Positions 41,061 to 48,571 of a DNA stretch of 48,925 nucleotides are shown here, piece by piece. The notes under the pieces are model-generated. The model was not told the origin of the DNA. It did no database searches and worked only from the letters and a program-made list of their open reading frames with translations. This DNA is from an archaeon. GTDB taxonomy: Archaea; Thermoproteota; Nitrososphaeria; Nitrososphaerales; Gagatemarchaeaceae. The DNA lies in assembly GCA_021823325.1 (NCBI GenBank), contig JAKAOG010000005.1:1-48925 (forward strand), given 5' to 3'. Each line of letters opens with the position of its first letter. Positions within the stretch are counted from its first letter, which is position 1. The translations under genes were made by a program, and so were the position numbers.

Positions 41061-41972
41061 CTAAGCGGAGACGGTCGTAAGCCACTTCTCGTACTTCTTT
41101 ATCTTCCCGTGAGTCGCCTGGTCGTACAGCTTCGCCATGAGGTTGGTGACGGGCGTGCCGTCGTACCCGATCCTCCTGCCGTCTATCTCGCGGACCTTCG
41201 CGATCCCCGCCGCTGTGCCGGTGAAGAAGACCTCGTCCGACGTGTAGAGCTCCTCTCTGGTGGCGTCGTTGCGGTAGAAGGTGATGTCCTCGTCCTTTGC
41301 GAACTGTATCACCGTGTCTCGGGTTATCCCCCTAAGGATCCCGGAGGTGGCAGGCGGGGTGCTGAGGACGCCGTCCTTCACCCTGAAAATGTTCTCCCCT
41401 GACCCTTCCGTCACCTTCCCTTCGGAGTTGAGCAGTATCGCCTCGTCGAAACCAGACGTCAGAGCCTGCATCTTGGCGAGCCCCGAGTTGGCGTAGTTCG
41501 CGGCGCTCTTGGCCTGCACCGGCATCGCGCGGGAGTCTATCCTCGCCCAGCTGGATATCGTGGCCCTGACCCCCTTCTCGGCGTCCCCCAGATACGACCC
41601 CCATTCCCATGAGGCGATGGCCACCGAGACCTTGCTCGTGAGTGGGTTCAACCCCATCTCGCCGTAGCCTGTGAACGCGATGGGACGGATGTAGCACTCC
41701 TTCGCAGGGTTGCTCCTGACGAGCTCCGCACACGCCTCCGCGATCTCTTTCAGAGAGTACCCCAAGTCCATGCGGTAGATCTTGGCGCTGTTCAAGAAGC
41801 GCTCGAGGTGGGCGTCGAGCCTGAAGATTGCCGTCCCCTTCGCTGTGGAAAACGCCCTGATTCCTTCGAAGACAGCCATCCCGTAGTGGAGGCCGTGGGT
41901 CAGCACGTGTACCTTGGCGTCGTCCCATGGGACGAGCTTCCCGTCCATCCAGATCTTCTTCTGCGCCTTCAT
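41061..41972 (-). CDS. ilvE: Branched-chain amino acid aminotransferase
   Basis: This 303-residue fold-type IV PLP aminotransferase interconverts Leu, Ile and Val with their 2-oxoacids. It starts KIWMDGKLVPWDDAKVHVLT and contains HYGMAVFEGIRAF, YIRPIAFTG, and the PLP Lys in VQAKSAANYANSGLAKMQAL. The phosphate-binding EGSGENIFRVKDG and GILRGITRDTVIQ regions follow. The ATG at 41972 is about 29 bp from a CTAAATACC box (41997-42005). Confidence 0.95.
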   Translation of the reverse strand: MKAQKKIWMDGKLVPWDDAKVHVLTHGLHYGMAVFEGIRAFSTAKGTAIFRLDAHLERFLNSAKIYRMDLGYSLKEIAEACAELVRSNPAKECYIRPIAFTGYGEMGLNPLTSKVSVAIASWEWGSYLGDAEKGVRATISSWARIDSRAMPVQAKSAANYANSGLAKMQALTSGFDEAILLNSEGKVTEGSGENIFRVKDGVLSTPPATSGILRGITRDTVIQFAKDEDITFYRNDATREELYTSDEVFFTGTAAGIAKVREIDGRRIGYDGTPVTNLMAKLYDQATHGKIKKYEKWLTTVSA

Positions 41973-41996
41973 CTCGATTCACGGCGCCGGAACACG

Positions 41997-42005
41997 GTAT
42001 TTAGG
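41997..42005 (-). promoter_or_regulatory. TATA-like box of ilvE
   Basis: CTAAATACC on the minus strand is about 29 bp from the ATG at 41972. It sits back to back with the box of the divergent thiolase gene. Confidence 0.55.
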
Positions 42006-42030
42006 GACAGCGCCTAACAGCACAGAGCGA

Positions 42031-42038
42031 TTTATTAT
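42031..42038 (+). promoter_or_regulatory. TATA-like box of the second thiolase gene
   Basis: TTTATTAT is centred about 28 bp before the ATG at 42063. It is too close to the ATGs at 42042/42045 for those to be transcribed. Confidence 0.6.
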
Positions 42039-42062
42039 CGCATGATGTGCAAGTCAGCCCCA

Positions 42063-43238
42063 ATGCGTGACCCCGTCATCGTGTCTGCGTGCAGGACCCC
42101 GATAGGCAAGTTCGGCAAATCGCTCGTCGGCGTGCCAGCGACAGAGCTGGGCGCCCTCGTGATAGAGGAGGCGATGAAGAGGGCGAAGCTCAAACCAGGG
42201 GGAGTCGACGAAGTGATAATGGGGAACGTGGTGTCAGCAGGCCTGGGCCAGAATCCGGCAAGGCAGTCGGCGGTGCATGCCGGGGTGCCGTTCGGAGTGG
42301 GCTCTTTCACCGTGAACAAGGTCTGTGGGTCGGGGCTCAAGGCGGTGATGCTCGCAGCCCAGTCGATAAAGGCCGGCGACAACGAAGTCGTCGTTGCGGG
42401 CGGGATGGAGAGCATGAGCAACGTCCCGTATCTGGCGAAGGGGGTCAGGTGGGGGACGAAGTTCGGGGACGCCAGGCTTCTCGACGGGATGATAGCCGAC
42501 GGCCTCTGGGATGCGTACCATGACTACCACATGGGGGTGACCGGGGAACACGTCGCGAAGAGGTTCCACATCACCAGGAAGGAAGCAGACGAGTTCGCCT
42601 ATGAGAGCCATATGAAAGCGGCGAAGGCGTCGGGAAGCGGAGCCTTCGACGAGGAGATAGTCGACGTCAAGATCGGGAAGGAAGAAGGGGTCGTGAATTT
42701 CTCCAAGGACGAGTGCATACACACGGACACCACGGTCGAGAAGCTCGGCAAGCTGAAGCCCGTCTTCAAGCCCGACGGAGTGCTCACCGCAGGCAATTCG
42801 TCCCAGCTCAGCGACGGCGCGTCGGCCGTCGTGGTCTGCTCTCAGGAGGCCGCCGACAGGCTAGGGATGAAGCCCCTCGCGAGGATAAGAGGGTACGCTA
42901 CGGGCGGGCTCGAGCCTGCGAGGGTCATGGAGGCGCCCATCCCGACCACGAAGGCCCTGCTGAAGAAGATGAAGATGAGCGTCGATGACATCGACATCTT
43001 CGAGCACAACGAAGCTTATTCGACCGCTTCGATCGCCGTCCGCAGGGCACTGGAAGTGGATGAAGAGAAGTTCAATCCGTGGGGCGGGGCCGTGGCCCTT
43101 GGGCACCCCATAGGCTGCAGCGGGGCCAGGGTGCTCACGACGCTGATATACGGACTGAAGAGGACAGGGAAGAAGACGGGGCTGGCCACCCTCTGCCTGG
43201 GCGGAGGGAACGCGGTCTCTATGATTGTCCAGGTTTGA
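42063..43238 (+). CDS. Acetyl-CoA C-acetyltransferase (thiolase)
   Basis: This 391-residue AtoB-type thiolase starts MRDPVIVSACRTPIGKFGKS. The nucleophile Cys is in VNKVCGSGLKAVMLA, the substrate His in FEHNEAYSTASIAV and GGAVALGHPIGCSGARVL, and the second catalytic Cys in LATLCLGGGNAVSM. It makes or cleaves acetoacetyl-CoA. Two earlier ATG codons in frame (42042, 42045) lie upstream of the expected transcription start, so ATG at 42063 is used. It is convergent with the acyl-CoA synthetase gene, overlapping by 20 bp. Confidence 0.95.
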   Translation: MRDPVIVSACRTPIGKFGKSLVGVPATELGALVIEEAMKRAKLKPGGVDEVIMGNVVSAGLGQNPARQSAVHAGVPFGVGSFTVNKVCGSGLKAVMLAAQSIKAGDNEVVVAGGMESMSNVPYLAKGVRWGTKFGDARLLDGMIADGLWDAYHDYHMGVTGEHVAKRFHITRKEADEFAYESHMKAAKASGSGAFDEEIVDVKIGKEEGVVNFSKDECIHTDTTVEKLGKLKPVFKPDGVLTAGNSSQLSDGASAVVVCSQEAADRLGMKPLARIRGYATGGLEPARVMEAPIPTTKALLKKMKMSVDDIDIFEHNEAYSTASIAVRRALEVDEEKFNPWGGAVALGHPIGCSGARVLTTLIYGLKRTGKKTGLATLCLGGGNAVSMIVQV

Positions 43239-44901
43239 GCTCACGCAGTTTCCTGCGCAGCACCTTGCCGATTAACGTCTTTGGCAGCTCCTGCACGAAC
43301 TCCACGGTCTTGGGGACCTTGTACTTCGCCAGCTTGGTCTCGCAGTAGCTGATGACGTCCTTCTCTGAGACCTTCTTCGCAGGATCCTTCAGGACGACGA
43401 AGGCCTTGACCACCTCCCCGCTGAAACTGTCAGGCACCCCTATGACCCCGGCCTCCTTTACGTCAGGGTTTTCGAACAGGACGTCCTCCACCTCCCTCGG
43501 ATACACCTTGAGTCCTCCTACGTTGATCATGTCCTTCTTCCTGTCGACGATGTAGAAGTAGCCGTCCTGGTCCATCTTCGCGATGTCGCCCGTCAGGAAC
43601 CACCCGTCCTTCAGGACCGAGTCCGTCTCCGACTTCTGGTTCCAGTATCCCTTCATCACCTGTGGTCCCTTGACCGCGAGCTCTCCGACCTCCCCCGGCC
43701 CTAGCACCTTGTCCCTGTTCGCCACGTCGACTATCTTGGCGTCGGTCTCGGTGAAAGGAGGCCCGATGGAGCCGTCTTTCACGACGCCCTCGCTCACGGG
43801 ATTGCAGTGGGTGATCGGGCTGGTCTCCGAAAGCCCGTAACCTTCGACGAGGTTCCCTCCTGTCAGCTCGATGAACTTCCGCCTGACCGCAGGGGGGAGG
43901 GCAGACCCGCCTGACAGGCACGCCCTGACGGAGTGCAGGTTGAACTTCTTGGCGTCCGGCCTGCTGTTGATGGCGATGTACATGGCGGGAGCCCCAGAGA
44001 AGATGGTGACCTTCTGGCCCTGTATCGTCTTCATCACCTCGTCTACGTGGAAGCTGGGAAGGAGGACCATAGCGGCTCCGGCTGACAGCGTCGAGTTCAT
44101 GGTGACGGTGAGCCCGTAGATGTGGAAGAGGGGGAGGACGCAGAGCGAGATGTCCCGCTCCGTCACCGGGAACAGAGCGCTCGCGTAGACGGCGTTGGAG
44201 ACCAGGTTGTAGTGGGTAAGCATCGCCCCTTTCGAGACGCCCGTCGTCCCCCCGGTGTACTGGAGGACGGCCACGTCGTTGACCGGGTCGGTCCGCGCGT
44301 AGTCGGTCGAGGGTGCGTTCGAGTCGACAAGCTTCACGAAGTCCAGGGTGTTTTCCCTGGGCACGTCCTTTATTCCAGCCAGCACTGCGAGCCGCCTCTT
44401 CACCGGGGGAAGGTAGTCGCCCAGGTGGGTAGAGATGACGTGTTTCAGGAGGAGCCTGTTGCGACACCCCTCCAGGCTCTTGTACAGGTCCATCCCTTTG
44501 GCCACGGTCCTGCTCGCGATGACGATCTCCGCCCCTGAGTCTTTCAGCTGGAATTCGAGCTCCCTTTCCTTGTAGATGGGGTTACACATGACGACGACGC
44601 CCCCCGCCTTCAGGATCCCGAAGTAAGCGAAGACGAGCTGAGGGACGTTGGGGAGGAATATCGCGACCCTGTCTCCCTTCTTCAGCCCGAGGGACGCGAG
44701 CGCCGCGGCGAACCTCGACGAGATCTCGTCGACCTGCGCGTACGAGAAGTCCCTGCCCTGATAATGGATGCACCTGTTCTGCGGGTGAGCCTTCGCCGAT
44801 TCGGTCAGCAACGAGTACAGCGGCTTCGGCTCCGGCCTCGGCAGCTGGTACCTCCCCCCGACGTCTGCCTTCATCCAGGGACGCCCAGCGAGCTCCTGCA
44901 A
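43219..44901 (-). CDS. Long-chain acyl-CoA synthetase (AMP-forming)
   Basis: This 560-residue ANL-superfamily ligase activates fatty or aromatic acids. Motifs are LQYTGGTTGVSKGAMLTHYN (P-loop), EGYGLSETSP, and GWFLTGDIAKMDQDGYFYIVDRKKDMI. The C-terminal catalytic-Lys region is ELPKTLIGKVLRRKLRE. It should supply substrate to the acyl-CoA dehydrogenase in this window. The frame extends far upstream, but TTG at 44901 lies about 30 bp from the palindromic GGCTTAAGCC (44926-44935), and the family-like sequence begins there. ATG at 44874 is the alternative. Confidence 0.93.
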   Translation of the reverse strand: MQELAGRPWMKADVGGRYQLPRPEPKPLYSLLTESAKAHPQNRCIHYQGRDFSYAQVDEISSRFAAALASLGLKKGDRVAIFLPNVPQLVFAYFGILKAGGVVVMCNPIYKERELEFQLKDSGAEIVIASRTVAKGMDLYKSLEGCRNRLLLKHVISTHLGDYLPPVKRRLAVLAGIKDVPRENTLDFVKLVDSNAPSTDYARTDPVNDVAVLQYTGGTTGVSKGAMLTHYNLVSNAVYASALFPVTERDISLCVLPLFHIYGLTVTMNSTLSAGAAMVLLPSFHVDEVMKTIQGQKVTIFSGAPAMYIAINSRPDAKKFNLHSVRACLSGGSALPPAVRRKFIELTGGNLVEGYGLSETSPITHCNPVSEGVVKDGSIGPPFTETDAKIVDVANRDKVLGPGEVGELAVKGPQVMKGYWNQKSETDSVLKDGWFLTGDIAKMDQDGYFYIVDRKKDMINVGGLKVYPREVEDVLFENPDVKEAGVIGVPDSFSGEVVKAFVVLKDPAKKVSEKDVISYCETKLAKYKVPKTVEFVQELPKTLIGKVLRRKLRELKPGQS

Positions 44902-44925
44902 GCGCACCTTTTCGCAGCGCGCACG

Positions 44926-44935
44926 GCTTAAGCCT
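44926..44935 (-). promoter_or_regulatory. Palindromic TATA-like box of the acyl-CoA synthetase gene
   Basis: GGCTTAAGCC is a perfect 10-bp palindrome about 30 bp from the TTG at 44901. Confidence 0.5.
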
Positions 44936-44970
44936 ATCCCCTCATAGCTGGACGTTCGGCGCTCCGGGCG

Positions 44971-44980
44971 TAAGTATAAA
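44971..44980 (+). promoter_or_regulatory. TATA-like box of the DUF373-uppS operon
   Basis: TAAGTATAAA is about 31 bp before the ATG at 45007. Confidence 0.6.
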
Positions 44981-45006
44981 CGGACAGGGTCTAGAATCCC
45001 GGCGTT

Positions 45007-46128
45007 ATGCCCCAGGCCACGGAGAAGTACCTCGTCCTTTGCGTGGACAGGGACGACGACCTGGGAGAGAAGGCGAAGGTCTCTTCGCCTGTCGTCGGCA
45101 GGGACGCAGTCATGGCTGCCGCGACGAAGCTGGCCCTCGCCGACCCGGAGGAGGCCGACGCCAATGCGATATTCGCCGCGGTGAGGAAGTTCGACGAGCT
45201 CACCAGGACGCACAACCCCTGCGAAGTGGCCATCGTCTGCGGAGACATCAACAGAGGGTTCGAGGCCGACAAGCGGGTCGGAAGGCAGGTAGCGAACGTG
45301 CTTCAGTCTGGGACGTTCACCGGGGTCGTCCTCGTCTCGGACGGGGGGGACGACGAGCAGGTCATCCCGATCATACAGAGCCTCAGACCGATAGTGTCCG
45401 TCGAGAGGATCGCGGTGAAACACAGCCAGACGGTGGAGGAGACCTATGAGGTCCTCGGGAGGTACCTCAGGATGCTTGTATTCGACTCGCACTACTCGAG
45501 GTACGCCCTCGGCGTCCCCGGCCTGATATTCGTCCTCGCGGGGCTCCTGGTGCTTGCGGGAAAGACGTTCGAGGCGGCCCTTGCGACGCTGCTCATCCTC
45601 GGAGGCGCCTTCCTCGTCAGGGGGTTCAACATAGACAGGACGGTGTCGGGGCTCCTTCAGAGAGGGTACACCGGATACATCAGGCTCTTCTCGATGGCAG
45701 CGGCAGCGCTCGTCGCGATAGCAGGGGTCTTCACCGGGTACGGCTACATGATGGCAGACACGCTGGCGGTGAACGCTGTGATAAACAACCCCAGCCAGTT
45801 CCTAGTCTATGGGGCGGTCCTGGCCGGGCACTTCATCGAAGGCGCCCTGGACCTCGTCTGGGGAGGGGCGGCCATCTACGCCACCGGGGCGCTCCTTTCG
45901 CACGTCGCAAGGGACAGCATACGGTGGAGGAGAGACGGGTTCGTGCTCGTCATGCTCGGGATTCTCTACTTCCCGTTTCTCACCTTCTCGCAGTTCCTGG
46001 TGAGCGGGACCGCGCAGGCCACCTTCCTACTCGTCTCGTACGTCCTCCTCGGGCTGGCCGCCATCTTCGCCCTTACCAGCGCCATTTATCCGCGGGTGCG
46101 GACGAGGGCGGTTCCTGAAAACGAGTGA
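45007..46128 (+). CDS. DUF373 family membrane protein
   Basis: This 373-residue archaeal protein has a soluble N-terminal domain (about 1-150: KYLVLCVDRDDDLGEKAKVS, CEVAIVCGDINRGFEADKRV, VVLVSDGGDDEQVIPIIQSL). About six to seven membrane helices follow (YALGVPGLIFVLAGLLVLAG onward). The function of DUF373 proteins is unknown. The next gene, a cis-prenyltransferase, starts 3 bp after the stop. That tight linkage suggests a role in polyprenyl-phosphate or cell-envelope lipid biology, which is inference. Confidence 0.9.
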   Translation: MPQATEKYLVLCVDRDDDLGEKAKVSSPVVGRDAVMAAATKLALADPEEADANAIFAAVRKFDELTRTHNPCEVAIVCGDINRGFEADKRVGRQVANVLQSGTFTGVVLVSDGGDDEQVIPIIQSLRPIVSVERIAVKHSQTVEETYEVLGRYLRMLVFDSHYSRYALGVPGLIFVLAGLLVLAGKTFEAALATLLILGGAFLVRGFNIDRTVSGLLQRGYTGYIRLFSMAAAALVAIAGVFTGYGYMMADTLAVNAVINNPSQFLVYGAVLAGHFIEGALDLVWGGAAIYATGALLSHVARDSIRWRRDGFVLVMLGILYFPFLTFSQFLVSGTAQATFLLVSYVLLGLAAIFALTSAIYPRVRTRAVPENE

Positions 46129-46131
46129 CCC

Positions 46132-46914
46132 ATGTTAGAGTCTGTGCTTAGGTACACAGGGGTCTACCGCATCTACGAGGGGAGGCTCCGGGCCCAGGTC
46201 GAGAAGGAGGACATCCCCAGCCACATAGGGATAATCCTGGACGGGAACAGGAGGTGGGCGCAGGAACAGGGGTTCTCTCAGGGGCTGGGGCACGAAGAGG
46301 GCGCGAACAGGGCGGAGGAGCTGCTTGACTGGTGCCACGACCTGGGGATAAAGACGGTGACCCTCTACGTCCTCTCCACCGAGAACCTTGACAGGACGCC
46401 TGAGGAGCTCGCGACCCTGTTCGAACTGATCCAGGCGAGGCTGAACAGGCTGCTGAACGACGCCAGGATCGTGAAGTACGGGGTGAAGGTCAGGGCGATC
46501 GGCCACATGGACCTTCTCCCAGGATCCATCTTCGACCTCCTGAAAGCGATAGAGGAGAAGACAGAGGGATACAGCAACCACTACCTGAACATAGCAGTCG
46601 CGTACGGAGGGAGGGCAGAGATCACTGACGTCCTACGCTCGGTCGCCCGGGACGTCAAGAGCGGGAAGATGGACCCCGACGCCATCAGCGAGGACACCGT
46701 TTCCAAGAGGCTCTACACCGCTTTCCTCCCGAACCAGGAGCCCGACCTCATCATCAGGACGTCCGGGGAAGAGAGGATGAGCGGATTCCTCCTCTGGCAG
46801 GGCGCCTACTCTGAGCTCTTGTTCGTGGACGTCTTCTGGCCCGCTTTCAGGTTCATCGACCTGCTGAGAGCCATCAGGACCTACCAAAAGAGACGGCGGC
46901 GCTACGGCAAGTAA
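46132..46914 (+). CDS. uppS: Cis-prenyltransferase (undecaprenyl diphosphate synthase family)
   Basis: This 260-residue enzyme builds long cis-polyprenyl diphosphates, the lipid carriers for glycosylation in archaea. The P-loop and catalytic Asp are in HIGIILDGNRRWAQEQGFSQ. The family's TLYVLSTENLDRTPEELATL, YLNIAVAYGGRAEITD and PDLIIRTSGEERMSGFLLWQ (isopentenyl-diphosphate site) follow, with the SELLFVDVFWPAF end. It lies 3 bp after DUF373 and shares its promoter. Confidence 0.96.
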   Translation: MLESVLRYTGVYRIYEGRLRAQVEKEDIPSHIGIILDGNRRWAQEQGFSQGLGHEEGANRAEELLDWCHDLGIKTVTLYVLSTENLDRTPEELATLFELIQARLNRLLNDARIVKYGVKVRAIGHMDLLPGSIFDLLKAIEEKTEGYSNHYLNIAVAYGGRAEITDVLRSVARDVKSGKMDPDAISEDTVSKRLYTAFLPNQEPDLIIRTSGEERMSGFLLWQGAYSELLFVDVFWPAFRFIDLLRAIRTYQKRRRRYGK

Positions 46915-46949
46915 CGTTTATGACCGATTGACCGGACGGGGACCCTAAG

Positions 46950-47414
46950 TTGAAGATAATCGTCGGCACGCTCAAGGACAAGAGCGAGGAACTCGCCACC
47001 TTCCTGGAACCTAGGATAGGGACGAAGCCCGAGGTGTCAGGGGGTTCGATCGAGATCGACGACAAGAGCGTGCGCGAAGGGGTGAAACCGCGCCACGTCA
47101 AGACGTACATCAAGCGGTTCCTGTACATGAACGGCGTAAGGAAGAACTACCGGGTGTTCGTCGCAGGAAAGGAGCTTACTCTCCAGGAGATCGAGCTGGG
47201 CGAAGAAGAGGAAGAGGAGAAGAAGGCGCCGGCGGCAAAGGAGGAAGCCGCTCCGGAGGAAGAGAAGAAAGAGGCAGCGCCAGAGGAGCCTGAAGCGCCC
47301 GAGCCCGAAGGCGAGGAAGCGGCGAAGGAAGAGGCCCCCAAGGAGAAGAAACCCAAGAAGGCCGCCGCCAAGAAACCACGGTCTACCAAGAAGAAGGCAG
47401 CCGAAGAATCTTAG
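46950..47414 (+). CDS. eL22-like ribosomal protein with long charged tail
   Basis: The first 90 residues of this 154-residue protein match the pattern of eukaryotic ribosomal protein eL22. ELATFLEPRI corresponds to the FLQERI region, SGGSIEIDDKSV to the GGGVVTIERSKSKI strand, and HVKTYIKRFLYMNGVRKNYR followed by VF to the [22 protein letters not shown] helix. An acidic run EEEEEEKK follows, as in eL22. The remaining 65 residues are low-complexity Glu/Ala/Lys/Pro and end strongly basic. eL22 is not part of the standard archaeal ribosome. The TTG start fits ACGTTTATGA at 46914-46923. Confidence 0.75.
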   Translation: MKIIVGTLKDKSEELATFLEPRIGTKPEVSGGSIEIDDKSVREGVKPRHVKTYIKRFLYMNGVRKNYRVFVAGKELTLQEIELGEEEEEEKKAPAAKEEAAPEEEKKEAAPEEPEAPEPEGEEAAKEEAPKEKKPKKAAAKKPRSTKKKAAEES

Positions 47415-47809
47415 GCGCCCCGAGCCCTGCGGGCCCTGGCGAGCCGTTTCTTCCTCAGTAGAGCCCTGAGATAGTTCCTGGACTCGCGCAGTTCCTTTAT
47501 CGCCTGTCGGAAGTCGCCGAGACGGAAGTCATCAGACCCTTTGTTGAGGTTCTTCAGGGCGAAGCGGAGCGCCTGCCTTTCGTCGGGGACGTCGTAAGGC
47601 TTCAGCTTGATGAACCGTCCAGGGTTCTCTTCGTCGAGGTCGAACTTGATGAAAGCGACGCTCTTCTCGACTTTGACGTAGGCGAGCCAGATAGAAAGGA
47701 GCTCGGCTTTTTTCGGCTCCCCCGAAAGTGTCTTCAGCGCGTCCTCGATCCTCTGTCCTGCTTCGGCGAGGTCTGAAGCCGTCTCCTCCCTCCACTCGCC
47801 GTCGCTCAC
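47411..47809 (-). CDS. Small helical protein, unknown function
   Basis: I do not recognise the family. The product of about 132 residues has predicted helices (SDLAEAGQRIEDALKTLSG), a strand pair KSVAFIKFDLDEENPGRFIKL, and a very basic C-terminus (LRALLRKKRLARARRARG) that could bind RNA. The frame is open up to a GTG at 47917, but that would overlap the divergent gene and its TATA box. GTG at 47809 is the first start downstream of that box. The start remains uncertain. It is convergent with the eL22-like gene, overlapping by 4 bp. Confidence 0.6.
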   Translation of the reverse strand: MSDGEWREETASDLAEAGQRIEDALKTLSGEPKKAELLSIWLAYVKVEKSVAFIKFDLDEENPGRFIKLKPYDVPDERQALRFALKNLNKGSDDFRLGDFRQAIKELRESRNYLRALLRKKRLARARRARGA

Positions 47810-47860
47810 TTCGACTCGCCAGATTCCCGAAGAAGCGACAAGGGGCGTTTTCGCGATTGG

Positions 47861-47870
47861 ATTATTTATA
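47861..47870 (+). promoter_or_regulatory. TATA-like box of the duplicated-domain gene
   Basis: ATTATTTATA is about 31 bp before the TTG at 47897. It may also serve the divergent small gene. Confidence 0.55.
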
Positions 47871-47896
47871 ACCAAGACGGATTCGGCGGCGACTGT

Positions 47897-48571
47897 TTGC
47901 CGAAGAAAGACGAGCACATAGGCGGTGCGTGCTATATCGGTCTCAGTTCGCTGCTCGACCTCGGAAGGCTCTCCTGCGCCCTCGAGAGGGCTCCGTTCCC
48001 GCTGTTCGCCTTCAAGGAGGGAAAGGGGACGCGGATCGCCGCGCAGGCAGACCTGTTCATGGGGACGCCGATATTCTACTATTTCGACAACGGCACCGTG
48101 GATGAGTTCCTCGCCTACAGGATAACCGGGGAAGGTGAGGAGGTGCAGTTCGTCAGTTCGGCGAGCAACGCGTCGTATCTCTACGCGCCCGTGATCAGGG
48201 TGCAGCGGATGCCGAAGCCCCTCGAAGAGAAGACAGGGTTCATGGACAAGTTCATCTCAGTGGAGGTCGAGAACATCCCGAGCCTGGTGAAGGTCGGAGC
48301 CTACAAGACTCTCTTCGAAGAGCCACCGCTCCCCCTCTTCGCTTTCCAGGACGGCCGCGGGTGGGTCATCGGCACCTTCGCCAGGATAGACGACTACGAA
48401 GAGGCGTCCATATTCTTCTACGCGAGGGTTAAGGAAGAGCCGTCAGGGTTCCTCAGGTACAACTACGACAGGATAACCGAGACCACCTATGTCAAGAGGA
48501 CCGACGAGCCGGGCTTTCACTACATCAAGGTGGTGAAGCTGACCGCTCCGCACCCTCTGGTCGAGTTCTAG
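47897..48571 (+). CDS. Conserved protein with internally duplicated domain, unknown function
   Basis: I cannot name this 224-residue protein. It contains two similar halves. APFPLFAFKEGKGTRIAAQA followed by a strand ending IFYYF (about residues 33-68) is echoed by PPLPLFAFQDGRGWVIGTFA and IFFYA (about 142-176). Both read P-x-PLFAF-x-x-G-x-G. It is beta-rich, has no membrane helix or signal, and is probably a cytosolic tandem-domain fold. The TTG at 47897 fits the box at 47861. Confidence 0.65.
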   Translation: MPKKDEHIGGACYIGLSSLLDLGRLSCALERAPFPLFAFKEGKGTRIAAQADLFMGTPIFYYFDNGTVDEFLAYRITGEGEEVQFVSSASNASYLYAPVIRVQRMPKPLEEKTGFMDKFISVEVENIPSLVKVGAYKTLFEEPPLPLFAFQDGRGWVIGTFARIDDYEEASIFFYARVKEEPSGFLRYNYDRITETTYVKRTDEPGFHYIKVVKLTAPHPLVEF

